From: Pseudoalteromonas denitrificans DSM 6059
Lineage (GTDB): Bacteria; Pseudomonadota; Gammaproteobacteria; Enterobacterales; Alteromonadaceae
Direction of reading: 5' to 3'
NCBI RefSeq assembly: GCF_900112265.1
Contig: NZ_FOLO01000006.1
Coordinates: forward strand, 124,872-188,871
DNA length: 64,000 nt
In this document: in pieces, positions 53,670-62,251 of the stretch
Numbering within the stretch: the stretch's first letter is position 1
How the letters are laid out: each line of letters starts with the position of its first letter
Notes under the pieces: generated by a model
Told to the model about the DNA's origin: nothing
What the model saw: only the letters and a program-made list of their open reading frames with translations
The model's database searches: none
Made by a program: the position numbers and the translations under genes

Positions 53670-54200
53670 ATGTGTAAAATTCAAATTATACCTTTTATTA
53701 TTACCCTATTATTTTTTTTAAGTTTTCACTGCTTGGCAACATCAATTACAGGCACTCTCCGAGTAAGAACAACAGAAAAAATAGGAACAACCGAGCTACA
53801 AAGCTTAAGCTTTGGTAGTATAGAAAAAAAGTTAAATGGTAAATGTATTATACAAATAACCACTCATAAAAAAAGAACGCACTCAAAATCTACAAAAACA
53901 AATTTGAATTCTTGTTCAGCTGATAATTTAGCAAGACCTGGAATTTTCACTCTTAAAGGATTAGCAAAAGCAAGAGTCAAAATTCAACTCAAAAACGCAT
54001 TAACTAAAGGGTGGAAGTTTGAGCCATACGGCATAACAGACAAAAAAATTCAAAAAACAAACATAAAAAAAATAGTAACACAGTTTTCAAATACAGGTGA
54101 AGCAACCTTGTATATAGGTGGTAAACTTACAATTAATGCAGTGTCAAAAGTTTTTCACCATAATGATTACGCAGAATACACTATTAATATCATATATTAG
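53670..54200 (+). CDS. Basic DUF4402-like secreted protein
   Basis: A 176-residue protein with signal peptide (IIPFIITLLFFLSFHCLA) and the DUF4402-like layout: TEKIGTTELQSLSFGSIEKKLNGKC, SADNLARPGIFTLKGLAKARVKIQL, WKFEPYGITDK, then EATLYIGGKLTINA...YAEYTINIIY. It is unusually rich in Lys and Arg, unlike the acidic cluster B pilins, and may be a minor subunit or a partner of the next-door FlgO protein. RBS aaagg. Confidence 0.72.
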   Translation: MCKIQIIPFIITLLFFLSFHCLATSITGTLRVRTTEKIGTTELQSLSFGSIEKKLNGKCIIQITTHKKRTHSKSTKTNLNSCSADNLARPGIFTLKGLAKARVKIQLKNALTKGWKFEPYGITDKKIQKTNIKKIVTQFSNTGEATLYIGGKLTINAVSKVFHHNDYAEYTINIIY

Positions 54201-54300
54201 TTATTGTTCATTTATACTCTACTAGTTTATGGCCCACTATTTGCTTTGAAATTACTACAACTGACTTTAACATACCAATTTTGGTTACAGGATATTCTAA

Positions 54301-54960
54301 ATGCAAAAATTAATTACACCTTTCTTGTTATTAATTTTATCAGGTTGTAGCAATTTCAATTCAGGGCTAGAGTTACCAGAAACAACTCGTTTATGCTTAA
54401 CACCAAAAGGCGTTTATCATAAATGTGGAAGTGATCAAGCGCTAGAAGCTAATACTATAAAACGAAAAAAAATATACGCATCTCCAGAAAGTAATAATTC
54501 AGGAACCCAGCCTAGCTACAGTATTAAACATCATAAGAAGCTTGAAGAGTATATTGAACAAATGGTTATGGATATGCAATATAGCTTAAGCCGTTATTAT
54601 ATTAACGAACCAATTGCAGTTGCATCATTTGTTGAATTAGATACAGATCTCAGTATAACTAACCAGCTAGGTTTAGAATTATCAGAATCATTTATAGCAG
54701 AGTTAATGAAAGCCAACTTTCCATTAGTTGAGCACAGAGTTACAGGTGAAATAATGCTCACACAAGATGGTGATTTTGTACTTTCTCGCAATCCTCACCA
54801 AGTTAAAAGTTTACAAAAAATTGGTTATGTTATGTCAGGAACTTTGCTGAAACGTCACAATGGTATTTTAGTCAACGCAAGAATAGTTGGCTTAAAAAAC
54901 AATCAAATATTAGCATCTTCAAGTAAGTTGATACCAAAAATGATTTTGAATGGCTATTAG
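54301..54960 (+). CDS. FlgO-family outer-membrane lipoprotein (fimbrial locus, copy 3)
   Basis: A 219-residue lipoprotein: lipobox ILSGC (C16), polar linker, then the clearest complete FlgO domain of the window (EYIEQMVMDMQYSLSRYYINEPIAVASFVELDTDLSITNQLGLELSESFIAELMKANFPLVEHR is the core; the end reads GTLLKRHNGILVNARIVGLKNNQILASSSKLIP). Known FlgO helps keep the polar flagellum in the outer membrane. RBS agga. It lies between two fimbrial clusters, about 12 kb from flgP/flgT. It could be the displaced flgO itself or a fimbrial paralogue. Confidence 0.83.
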   Translation: MQKLITPFLLLILSGCSNFNSGLELPETTRLCLTPKGVYHKCGSDQALEANTIKRKKIYASPESNNSGTQPSYSIKHHKKLEEYIEQMVMDMQYSLSRYYINEPIAVASFVELDTDLSITNQLGLELSESFIAELMKANFPLVEHRVTGEIMLTQDGDFVLSRNPHQVKSLQKIGYVMSGTLLKRHNGILVNARIVGLKNNQILASSSKLIPKMILNGY

Positions 54961-54974
54961 TTGTATTAGTTCAG

Positions 54975-55232
54975 GACCCTGTATAAATAACTCTGTGTAA
55001 CTGCCAGTTTTATATAAAGTCTTTTAAACGGTCTTTGAATTCAATCATAAATCGATTCAAGGCCGTTTTCCAATTTCTAATGGGCATAGTCCACTTCTTC
55101 TCTGCATTTTTTATCGCTAGATAAATCACTTTCTCTTATCTCGATCTATTTATTAATAATAAAACAGAGATAATAACATTTATATTAATTAATAAGTTTA
55201 TAAAGAACCAAGGCAGTTACTCACAAAAAAAC
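54975..55232. mobile_element. Decayed IS256-family insertion sequence remnant
   Basis: One end reads as an IS256-type terminal repeat (ACCCTGTATAAATAACTCTG then TGTAACTGCC, near 54976-55005). A degenerate inverted counterpart, GGCAGTTAC-T-CA, is at 55213-55224. Between them is the tail of a transposase (55010-55135). Almost the entire element has been deleted. Confidence 0.6.
55010..55135 (-). pseudogene. IS256-family transposase C-terminal fragment
   Basis: Minus-strand frame of 41 residues ending at a stop: VIYLAIKNAEKKWTMPIRNW then KTALNRFMIEF. This matches the strongly conserved end of IS256-type (mutator) transposases ('LYLA...KKWTMPI.NWK.ALNQ'). It is open only from 55135; a stop precedes it and no catalytic DDE part remains. 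Confidence 0.85.
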
Positions 55233-55340
55233 AAAAACATTATTTAGATTACAAATAAGCACGATTGCTTGACTGGACTTCCTTGTGTACCACGACACAG
55301 CCTTCTCATACTAGATATAATCATTTAAGGGTGCATAAGT

Positions 55341-55375
55341 AAAAAACTCTATTGATGTAAGTTCAATAGAGTTTT
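55341..55375 (-). terminator. Intrinsic terminator of cluster B
   Basis: Stem AAAACTCTATTG / CAATAGAGTTTT (12 bp, 9-base loop) followed on the minus strand by T bases. It lies 27 bases past the last gene of the cluster (55402). Confidence 0.85.
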
Positions 55376-55401
55376 CTACTATAAATATAACAGTTTTGCC
55401 A

Positions 55402-55905
55402 TTAATTATGACTATATTTATAATTAATATCATAGTCTAAACTATAGTTTAAACCGTGACTCAATTCGTTTATAAATATCAGTTTCCCTCCCATTACAAT
55501 ATCGATAACACCTGAAGGACCTAACTTAAGCTTTGTTGGAGTATTTGTATAAATTGCAAACTCATCCAACTCAATCTTTGCGACTCCTTCAGGTTGGAAT
55601 ATCACTTGACCATCAGGACTTTTTTTAGATTTAAATTCTATTTCGACAATTTGAAATGGTTCTGCTGTTAACTTAAATTTACCATTACTACCTGAATAAC
55701 TCGAACACGTAGAATCTTTAGTGTTACGTATCGTATTATTTTTTTGGCTATCGTAATAACAGCTCCCGGTTTTAGGAAGAACAGTATCAAAGTCTAGATT
55801 TTTGATTTTTTGTAACATTATTTCTTTATTTGCTGCATTTGTATTTAACGAACCAAGTATTGCAACTAAACAAAGCATTCTATTTATAAAGTCACCTTTA
55901 TTCAT
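55402..55905 (-). CDS. DUF4402-like minor or tip subunit (cluster B)
   Basis: About 167 residues from the ATG at 55905, which has aaggtgg about 9 bases upstream; the frame opens 12 bases earlier from GTG. Signal peptide (FINRMLCLVAILGSLNTNA), then LDFDTVLPKTGSCYYD, GSNGKFKLTAEPFQIVEIEF, GQVIFQPEGVAKIEL, and GPSGVIDIVMGGKLIFINE..YSLDYDINY. It occupies the same place (after the usher) and has the same compact form as 51921-52439 of cluster A, so a matching minor or tip role is likely. Confidence 0.76.
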   Translation of the reverse strand: MNKGDFINRMLCLVAILGSLNTNAANKEIMLQKIKNLDFDTVLPKTGSCYYDSQKNNTIRNTKDSTCSSYSGSNGKFKLTAEPFQIVEIEFKSKKSPDGQVIFQPEGVAKIELDEFAIYTNTPTKLKLGPSGVIDIVMGGKLIFINELSHGLNYSLDYDINYKYSHN

Positions 55906-55926
55906 TTTAGACACCACCTTATAAGT

Positions 55927-58900
55927 TTATATTTTTGTAAAAGTTTTAATATTATTAACGTCAGACAAACTTCTCACCCAGCCTTTTATTTTATCATTCT
56001 CTTGAAGTTTACCTAATAGAGTAATAGCTTCATCTCTATTTTCAAATAGCTCTAACAATACTAAGTTATTATCATTATGCTTAGCTGTATAATATTGATA
56101 TTCTTGAGGAAGCTCTTTAATTACACCACTAGCAAGTTTTGAATCTTTTACTGCTGCAAGTTGTATAGTGAACTTAGGTAAAACCTTACTCTGAAATTCA
56201 TTCTCAGAATGAACGCTATTTGGTTTCTTTATTCTTACCGGAAAGGATGGTATTTCTTTCTTTATTTGTAAATGATTCCCTTTAGCACTAGCCTCCGAAA
56301 ATGAAGAAAATCCAGCTAATACAACCTTAAATAGCCCTTGATGCTCAACAATAGATAATTCTTCCTCTGGTAATTTCACACTCAAAGCAGCTAAATCAGA
56401 TTTTGCATTATCTGATTTTTTATAAGAACCAAATTGTAATACCCAACCTGAAGGTTCAACTTTCTTAGGAGATACAATTTCAGGTTCTGGCTGCTTAGCT
56501 TTTACTTTAGAAGTGTTTTCAATAATTAACTCTGGACTTGCCGTAACTAACACTTTTTCTATTTTTTTAATACTTGCCAGTTTTGGCTTAATTATACTTG
56601 CTGACTTCAGTATTACAGGCTTAATATTTGATTTAACATTTTTAAAGCGTTTCTTTTCTGTCTTAATATAAACGCCTTTACCTGCTTGTACTTTGCCTAT
56701 CGCCGGATCGTAATTCTCATCATTAAATTCAACATCTTTAACCTCATCAACATATACCACCTTATTCTTAGGGTATAAAGTCAATGCTTGTATTTCAACA
56801 AATCCGCCTTGTGGTGGTGTTGCTAAATGATAAACACCTGGCTGACTTTTTAATCCACGAAGAGCTAAAAAGTCTTGGTTTACACGAATATGATAATCAC
56901 CTGAGTTAACTTCATTAAATTCATAATAACCATCATGGCTTGTTACTGTTGAAGCGATCAATTTACCGTTAGGGTCTACAAGTTCTATTTGAGCTTCTTT
57001 AACTGCTTGCTCACTCTCTTCAATTGCCATAAATAAGTAACCAACAACATCCGTTTTAATTGTGAATGGTATATTCGCTTTAATATATCCACCACTGTGA
57101 GTGTATAAACTATAACTTGATACACTAGGTAAAACGCCTTCCTTCCATGCACCTGAAAAACCTACGGTTGAATTTGTTGGTACCCCTTGTAATACAACAC
57201 GGCCAGTTTTACCTGTTTTATATTCTCTCCAGTTATTATAAGGACCAAATTCAACTCCTGGTAAAGCTAAATCATTTTCATCTAATATATTATTTGAATT
57301 ACGATCTAGGTAAGCAGTTAAATCTAATGTGGCACCACCATATATACCGCCATTAGATACTTTAAATTGATTGTTCACATGATCATAGCCAAGAGCAAAA
57401 TTAATACCTAAACCAATTGACCAGTTATTTGTTGAGTCATGTTGAAATACACCTGAAACTTGAAAGTTATCAAATGCTTTAGAAACAGATGTAGATAAGT
57501 TCCAACGGTCTTCATTGATTACAGTTGAGATACCATTTTGCTCGAGTTCATTATAATACTCAGCACGTCCATTTAAGCTATAACCATTATCAAAATCTGT
57601 ATAGAAACTAATCCTAGCCGTATCTAATTCCGTATTATCTTTATGAATGTAACTTGTTTCCATGCTAATACGGCTATCATAAAGTTTTGTTGACCAACCT
57701 AAATTACCTCGATAATAACTATCCTCATCTTGGGGAATATACGTTAAATTATTATATAAATTAACACCTCCTATTGCCCAAGATAATCGAGAATTTACCC
57801 TTGTAAGCTCGGTTTTCTCTTTTGAACTTACAAAATTAGCACCAAAGCTATAATTTAATGGAATGATAAACTTATTCCAACCACTTAGATTAAAAGAAAG
57901 ACCATGAGTATTAAACTTATTCTGCTCTTGCCCATTATCAGTATTAATTTGACTATAGTTATACCTAAAGCTATAGGTATGACGCTTCGAAATTAATCCT
58001 TGACCATTAATATTGGCACGAATATCACCACCATCTTCAAATAAAAGTTCATTTTTAATCAATAAGTCTTTAAATGCAGCTTGTAAGTTAATATTTAATT
58101 CTTTTTGATAAGAGCCATCATCATCCTTTTGAGCTGAGAGAGTTAAACCCGTTTGATATTTATCGCTAATACCATAATCCCAACCATAATTTAATTTATC
58201 TGGTGAGTATCCACCATCTAAAGCACCATGTAATAATCTAGAGTTTGATTCAAGTACACTTCCTTTAAAGCGACTCTTCCCTGGCTTTAACCAATTTCCA
58301 GAGATATTAAGCGTTTCAATTCTTTCCTCTTCTTCACCATGAGGGCCATATAATTTCACTATAAAAGTATTAACACCATATTCTGTGTTTATATTTTCAA
58401 ATTTATAAATCCCTTGATCAGAGACTTTTTGCTGTGCAATGAAGTAACCATCAATATAAAGTTCAGCCTCCCAACCAGGCACTGACAACCCCTCAATTAC
58501 AGTAGAGCCAAAGTCTCGGCTAAAGTCTTTTTCGTCGCTGCGAAAAGTAAAACCTACACCACTGCCGCCAGCACTTCCTCCTGTATTAGAAGCACTCACA
58601 TCACCAAAGTCATATCGTGTAATACCTAAAGGAAGTAATTCATACGGAGATGTTGGCGCACCACTAAAACGTAAATATCCAAGTAAATCTGAATTTTTAC
58701 CCTTACTTAAATTTAAAATAGCAGAGTGATATAAAAAATCGCCACTCAAACTTGCTCCAACAGAATAATTAAGGTTTTGATTTTTACCATCATATACTGC
58801 AAGATTCACACTACCTGTTGGAGGCGTTATGAAATGATAATGATCAACTAAAACTTCTTCACTCGAAAAATATCTAAACTCTTCTTGGTTAATTGTCGTT

Positions 58901-59445
58901 CTTCTTATTCGCTTTTCTTCTTGGCTTCGATTCATTCGTTTTTCAACTGGAAACAAATAACCTTGCTCTCGGGGTGTAATAACAACTCTTAATTGACTGC
59001 TATCATAAACAATAGAGGAATCTAATAAGGCAGAAAACATATCTAAACTTAGTAGTCTATCGTACTCATTACTGGCCCACGTTAAAGACTCACCACTTGC
59101 AAACCTTAAGTTTGTTTGGTTTTTAATCAAATCTAACCAGTTACTATTATCACCAACTGTTACTTGAAAGTAATTGCTGTCTAAACGAGAGTTATGCTTT
59201 AACTCTAACGCCTCTATTACAGTGAGATATGGTACATATAAGTTATTATCTAATTGATAAATTTCAATATCAGTTAATAAAGTCCAATCTCGTAGTACAA
59301 CATCTACAAGAATATACTCGTCTTCATTTAAAGTTAACTTTGAAAAAGTTTGTGCATGAGCACTACTAATAGCAAAACAAAAACATAAAAAGATAGAACT
59401 TAAATTGATATAAGCTTTTAGCTTAGGCAACATCCTGTCAAACAT
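55927..59445 (-). CDS. Outer-membrane fimbrial usher (TcfC/CS1 type) with two C-terminal SPOR domains, cluster B
   Basis: About 1172 residues from the ATG at 59445, which has ggag 10 bases upstream and yields a proper signal peptide (LSSIFLCFCFAISSAHAQ). The barrel/plug region has ITRYDFGDVSASNTGGSAGGSG and WEAELYIDGYFIAQQKVSDQGIY; the CS1-usher end has LDLTAYLDRNSNNILDENDLALPGVEF and YTHSGGYIKANIPF. After a basic, low-complexity linker come two SPOR-like domains (about 1000-1074, WVLQFGSYKKSDNAKSDL..., and about 1091-1164, FTIQLAAVKDSKLA...). Paralogous to the cluster A usher, but with the domain doubled. Confidence 0.88.
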   Translation of the reverse strand: MFDRMLPKLKAYINLSSIFLCFCFAISSAHAQTFSKLTLNEDEYILVDVVLRDWTLLTDIEIYQLDNNLYVPYLTVIEALELKHNSRLDSNYFQVTVGDNSNWLDLIKNQTNLRFASGESLTWASNEYDRLLSLDMFSALLDSSIVYDSSQLRVVITPREQGYLFPVEKRMNRSQEEKRIRRTTINQEEFRYFSSEEVLVDHYHFITPPTGSVNLAVYDGKNQNLNYSVGASLSGDFLYHSAILNLSKGKNSDLLGYLRFSGAPTSPYELLPLGITRYDFGDVSASNTGGSAGGSGVGFTFRSDEKDFSRDFGSTVIEGLSVPGWEAELYIDGYFIAQQKVSDQGIYKFENINTEYGVNTFIVKLYGPHGEEEERIETLNISGNWLKPGKSRFKGSVLESNSRLLHGALDGGYSPDKLNYGWDYGISDKYQTGLTLSAQKDDDGSYQKELNINLQAAFKDLLIKNELLFEDGGDIRANINGQGLISKRHTYSFRYNYSQINTDNGQEQNKFNTHGLSFNLSGWNKFIIPLNYSFGANFVSSKEKTELTRVNSRLSWAIGGVNLYNNLTYIPQDEDSYYRGNLGWSTKLYDSRISMETSYIHKDNTELDTARISFYTDFDNGYSLNGRAEYYNELEQNGISTVINEDRWNLSTSVSKAFDNFQVSGVFQHDSTNNWSIGLGINFALGYDHVNNQFKVSNGGIYGGATLDLTAYLDRNSNNILDENDLALPGVEFGPYNNWREYKTGKTGRVVLQGVPTNSTVGFSGAWKEGVLPSVSSYSLYTHSGGYIKANIPFTIKTDVVGYLFMAIEESEQAVKEAQIELVDPNGKLIASTVTSHDGYYEFNEVNSGDYHIRVNQDFLALRGLKSQPGVYHLATPPQGGFVEIQALTLYPKNKVVYVDEVKDVEFNDENYDPAIGKVQAGKGVYIKTEKKRFKNVKSNIKPVILKSASIIKPKLASIKKIEKVLVTASPELIIENTSKVKAKQPEPEIVSPKKVEPSGWVLQFGSYKKSDNAKSDLAALSVKLPEEELSIVEHQGLFKVVLAGFSSFSEASAKGNHLQIKKEIPSFPVRIKKPNSVHSENEFQSKVLPKFTIQLAAVKDSKLASGVIKELPQEYQYYTAKHNDNNLVLLELFENRDEAITLLGKLQENDKIKGWVRSLSDVNNIKTFTKI

Positions 59446-59623
59446 TTGGCTGCTACTCCGAAGATGAATAATAACTAGATAAGAGCAAAATCCAAGCCAA
59501 GTTAAACCAATACAAATCAGCAACTTAAATGCAAGAGTTTTATTTTATAAATTATTAAAAGTTTTAAAAAATAATGCTTTAGGCCAAAATTAATTGACCT
59601 TAATACTACGGACTTAAAGGTTT

Positions 59624-60421
59624 TCAAAAAAGAGCATTTTTAATTTCAATTTTTTGAGTTACTCGGTTGAATACATTGCTTTTTTCTGAAAACTCCACCA
59701 AAACATTGCCACTTGGTTTTTCATCTAATATAAATACATGATTTTCCACTTCAGCTGGGCGATATAAACTAAAGTTTCGGATATGTTTGATAACTTCTCC
59801 CGAGCCTTGGTCAATTAGTTTCAATCCACCAACAAGTGAGCGATTCCCTTTACGAGTTTGCTTTAACGCTAACTTATAACCTTCGGCAAAAGGTGTGATA
59901 GATGTTACTTCAAATGCGGTTGAAGCTGCTGCATCACCTATTCGAACATGTACAGGTAAGTTGTAATTTACCTTTGCACCTATATTAGGTTTACCTTTAA
60001 CTAAATTTTCATTTTTTTCGCTACATGAAATTCTAAAAAAACTGATATATTCCCCAGGAGTTAAATTTGCACGACGGCGATAACTTATTTTAACTCTTTG
60101 AGAACTTTGTGACGGTATAGATACTGAGCGAGGTGAATAACGTAATAATTTTTTGGCAGGCATATAAGTTGATTTAACACTTGCCACTTCTAACAGCTCA
60201 TTTGATTGAGAAAAGTTATAATGACTTAAATCTAATAAACACTCTGCATTTTTTCCTTCTGAATTTCTCAATGTTAATTCTGCGGATTGTGAGTTTTTAT
60301 CTAATACAATACGGTATTTATCAAAAGTGATTGATGCTGCGCCAGCTAAAGCCATTTGACTAAAACTTGCAGAGGCTAATAAAGGGGCCAATAAAAAAAT
60401 TGATTTTGCGATTTTATTCAT
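59624..60421 (-). CDS. PapD-like periplasmic fimbrial chaperone (CS1/alpha type, cluster B)
   Basis: A 265-residue chaperone: signal peptide (IFLLAPLLASASFSQMALA), then FDKYRIVLDKNSQSAELTLRN, the subunit-binding LLRYSPRSVSIPSQSSQRVKISYRR, and YNLPVHVRIGDA. It folds subunits and brings them to the usher at 55927-59445, whose start is about 180 bases beyond its stop. RBS ggagag. It has its own upstream region (60422-60557) after the pilin terminator, with an AGTACG-AA-CGTACT dyad. Confidence 0.87.
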   Translation of the reverse strand: MNKIAKSIFLLAPLLASASFSQMALAGAASITFDKYRIVLDKNSQSAELTLRNSEGKNAECLLDLSHYNFSQSNELLEVASVKSTYMPAKKLLRYSPRSVSIPSQSSQRVKISYRRRANLTPGEYISFFRISCSEKNENLVKGKPNIGAKVNYNLPVHVRIGDAAASTAFEVTSITPFAEGYKLALKQTRKGNRSLVGGLKLIDQGSGEVIKHIRNFSLYRPAEVENHVFILDEKPSGNVLVEFSEKSNVFNRVTQKIEIKNALF

Positions 60422-60520
60422 AATACTCTCCTAAAAAGTACAATCATAAAAGCAAATAGTGTGCCACAAAAAACAAGCACTATAATGACGTGATTTAACG
60501 ATTGATTTAGGGTTATTTTA

Positions 60521-60534
60521 AGTACGAACGTACT
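60521..60534. promoter_or_regulatory. Palindrome AGTACG-AA-CGTACT upstream of the cluster B chaperone
   Basis: A 6-bp perfect dyad with a 2-base centre, 100 bases upstream of the chaperone start and just after the pilin terminator. Candidate operator; the factor is unknown. Confidence 0.35.
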
Positions 60535-60557
60535 AAAGTAATGAAATAATTTGAAAT

Positions 60558-60587
60558 AAAAACCCATGTATGTGTACATGGGTTTTT
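60558..60587 (-). terminator. Strong bidirectional terminator after the cluster B pilin genes
   Basis: Perfect 13-bp stem AAAAACCCATGTA / TACATGGGTTTTT with a TGTG loop and flanking A/T runs. It lies 20 bases after the pilin stop and separates pilin from chaperone-usher transcription. Confidence 0.92.
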
Positions 60588-60607
60588 AAATAATTTATTG
60601 CTATATA

Positions 60608-61282
60608 TTATTGATAAATAACATTTACAATATAATTTAAAGAATACTCGGTATCAGGATCAACATTACCATCAATTTTCAATGTACCGCCTACAGCAAG
60701 TAGTCCATCACCTGTACTATTAAGATTGACTTCTTTAGTGTCAAAAATTTGTACTAAGTGGGTCGCAATATCATCATAAACCGCTTGAGCATCCGCTAAG
60801 TTGTCTAATCCTGCAGCTGCCACGTTTGTTAAATCAAGTGGGTCAGCAACATCTGCATATACAGCAGCTTTATAAATGCCTTCAGGCTTAAAAGTACCCA
60901 ATGCATTTGAGGGATCTGCAGAAAAACTTACTTTAACTCTTTGAGAAGGCACTCCCTTTAAGGAAAAGTAACCCGGAGCTGACGTACCACAGGCATTAGT
61001 ACCTGGTGGTAAATTACCAGATGTAATTGCATTAACAGTGAAAGTACCTGCATTTGTACCGGCTTGAGTAGAAATGTCAATTCTTTGCGGTACCGTACAT
61101 TCATAACCAGGTGCTGCAGCAATTTGTCCCATTTGTATGGTTCTTTTTTGCGTTACTGCTACCTGTTCTACAGTTCTAACTTTTAGAACAGCTTCAGTAG
61201 CCGCTTCTGCAATATTTGAAGCACATACAAGCGAAGCTGATACTGCCAAAGCGGGCATAGTCTTAATTAAAAATTTCATCAT
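60608..61282 (-). CDS. DUF4402-type pilin-like protein (cluster B, second)
   Basis: A 224-residue secreted protein with signal peptide (IKTMPALAVSASLVCASNIAEA). DUF4402 features: VRTVEQVAVTQKRTIQMGQI, YECTVPQRIDIS, GYFSLKGVPSQRVKVSFS, FKPEGIYK, LLAVGGTLKIDGNVDPDTEYSLNYIVNVIYQ. It follows another DUF4402 gene by 9 bases and is ended by a strong terminator, fitting abundant structural subunits. Compared with 61292-61987 it lacks the highly acidic C-terminal half. Confidence 0.85.
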   Translation of the reverse strand: MMKFLIKTMPALAVSASLVCASNIAEAATEAVLKVRTVEQVAVTQKRTIQMGQIAAAPGYECTVPQRIDISTQAGTNAGTFTVNAITSGNLPPGTNACGTSAPGYFSLKGVPSQRVKVSFSADPSNALGTFKPEGIYKAAVYADVADPLDLTNVAAAGLDNLADAQAVYDDIATHLVQIFDTKEVNLNSTGDGLLAVGGTLKIDGNVDPDTEYSLNYIVNVIYQ

Positions 61283-61291
61283 TCAGCTTCC

Positions 61292-61987
61292 TTATTTATA
61301 TGTAACATCTAATGAATAAGTTAATTCATAGTCTTTACTAGTTTCTAAACGTTGTAACGTAGTTAACTTACCAGCAATAAGTAAAGTGCCAACAGCAGAA
61401 TTATGAGGTTGACCTTGAACTATTGAACGTAAAGTTCCTAAAGGTAAATCAGTCGTTGCACCCGCTGTAATATTTTCAATTTTTCCTGGCATAGGGTCAT
61501 TTTCAACAAACTCATCTAAGCTACCAGCATAATAGCGTGCAACAGGTTCAAATTTTAAAAATTCATTACTGGTATCTTGAATTTTAAAAACAACCGTTTG
61601 ATTGGCGACACCTTTCAGTTTAAATATTCCAGGTGACACTCCTGCATCTGCCATATCGCTTAGAGACTGCGCCGCAGTATTACTTCCATTGCCTCCACAT
61701 CCAGTAGATTTAAAGTCAGCACCATCATCTGTACTGGCATCCATTAAGTATTCACCAGCACTAGCTCCCGTTGCTACAAGTAACTTATCAAATTCACATT
61801 CTGTTCCAGATGTTACAGATAAGTCGTTACCAAAGTTTAAACCTTTGACTTCTTCTACCGTTGCTTCTGTAGCAGTTCTAAAAGTTACAGTACCAACATT
61901 ATCACCATCAGCAGCAATACCGGAGAATGAAGCCGCCAACATACCTACCATGGCTAGCGGCTTCATATTGATTGGTTTTTTTTCCAT
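61292..61987 (-). CDS. DUF4402-type pilin-like protein (cluster B, first)
   Basis: A 231-residue secreted protein, signal peptide (MKPLAMVGMLAASFSGIAA) after seven leading residues. DUF4402 layout: RTATEATVEEVKGLNFGN, TECEFDKLLVATG, GIFKLKGVANQTVVFKI, LKFEPVARYY, GTLLIAGKLTTLQRLETSKDYELTYSLDVTYK. It is acidic. The start at 61987 is supported by gagga 7 bases upstream. First gene of the cluster B pilin operon. A CGTTTAT inverted repeat (62019-62052) lies in the upstream region. Confidence 0.85.
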   Translation of the reverse strand: MEKKPINMKPLAMVGMLAASFSGIAADGDNVGTVTFRTATEATVEEVKGLNFGNDLSVTSGTECEFDKLLVATGASAGEYLMDASTDDGADFKSTGCGGNGSNTAAQSLSDMADAGVSPGIFKLKGVANQTVVFKIQDTSNEFLKFEPVARYYAGSLDEFVENDPMPGKIENITAGATTDLPLGTLRSIVQGQPHNSAVGTLLIAGKLTTLQRLETSKDYELTYSLDVTYK

Positions 61988-62251
61988 GTTTTAATCCTCA
62001 ATAATTCAAAATGTTTCCATAAACGAGCACTGTTATTATTGCTTCCGTTTATCCCATTTATATAATTTACTCAAGTTATGTATCGGCAGTAGTAAAATAT
62101 CTTTAGTTTATTTTTTAAATAAATAAATTAAATCGCTAATTTACTTTCCCTTTGTCTATTACATTTATTAAAAACGACAAGTTATAGTCAAAAAATAACG
62201 GTATGACCTTTGCTTATCATCGATATAACTGACATTAGGAATAACCCCGAT

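Noticed and set aside
53623..53721. A 32-codon frame overlapping the start of the basic DUF4402-like gene
   Set aside because: Considered as a leader peptide, but there is no attenuator structure and the downstream gene has its own RBS.
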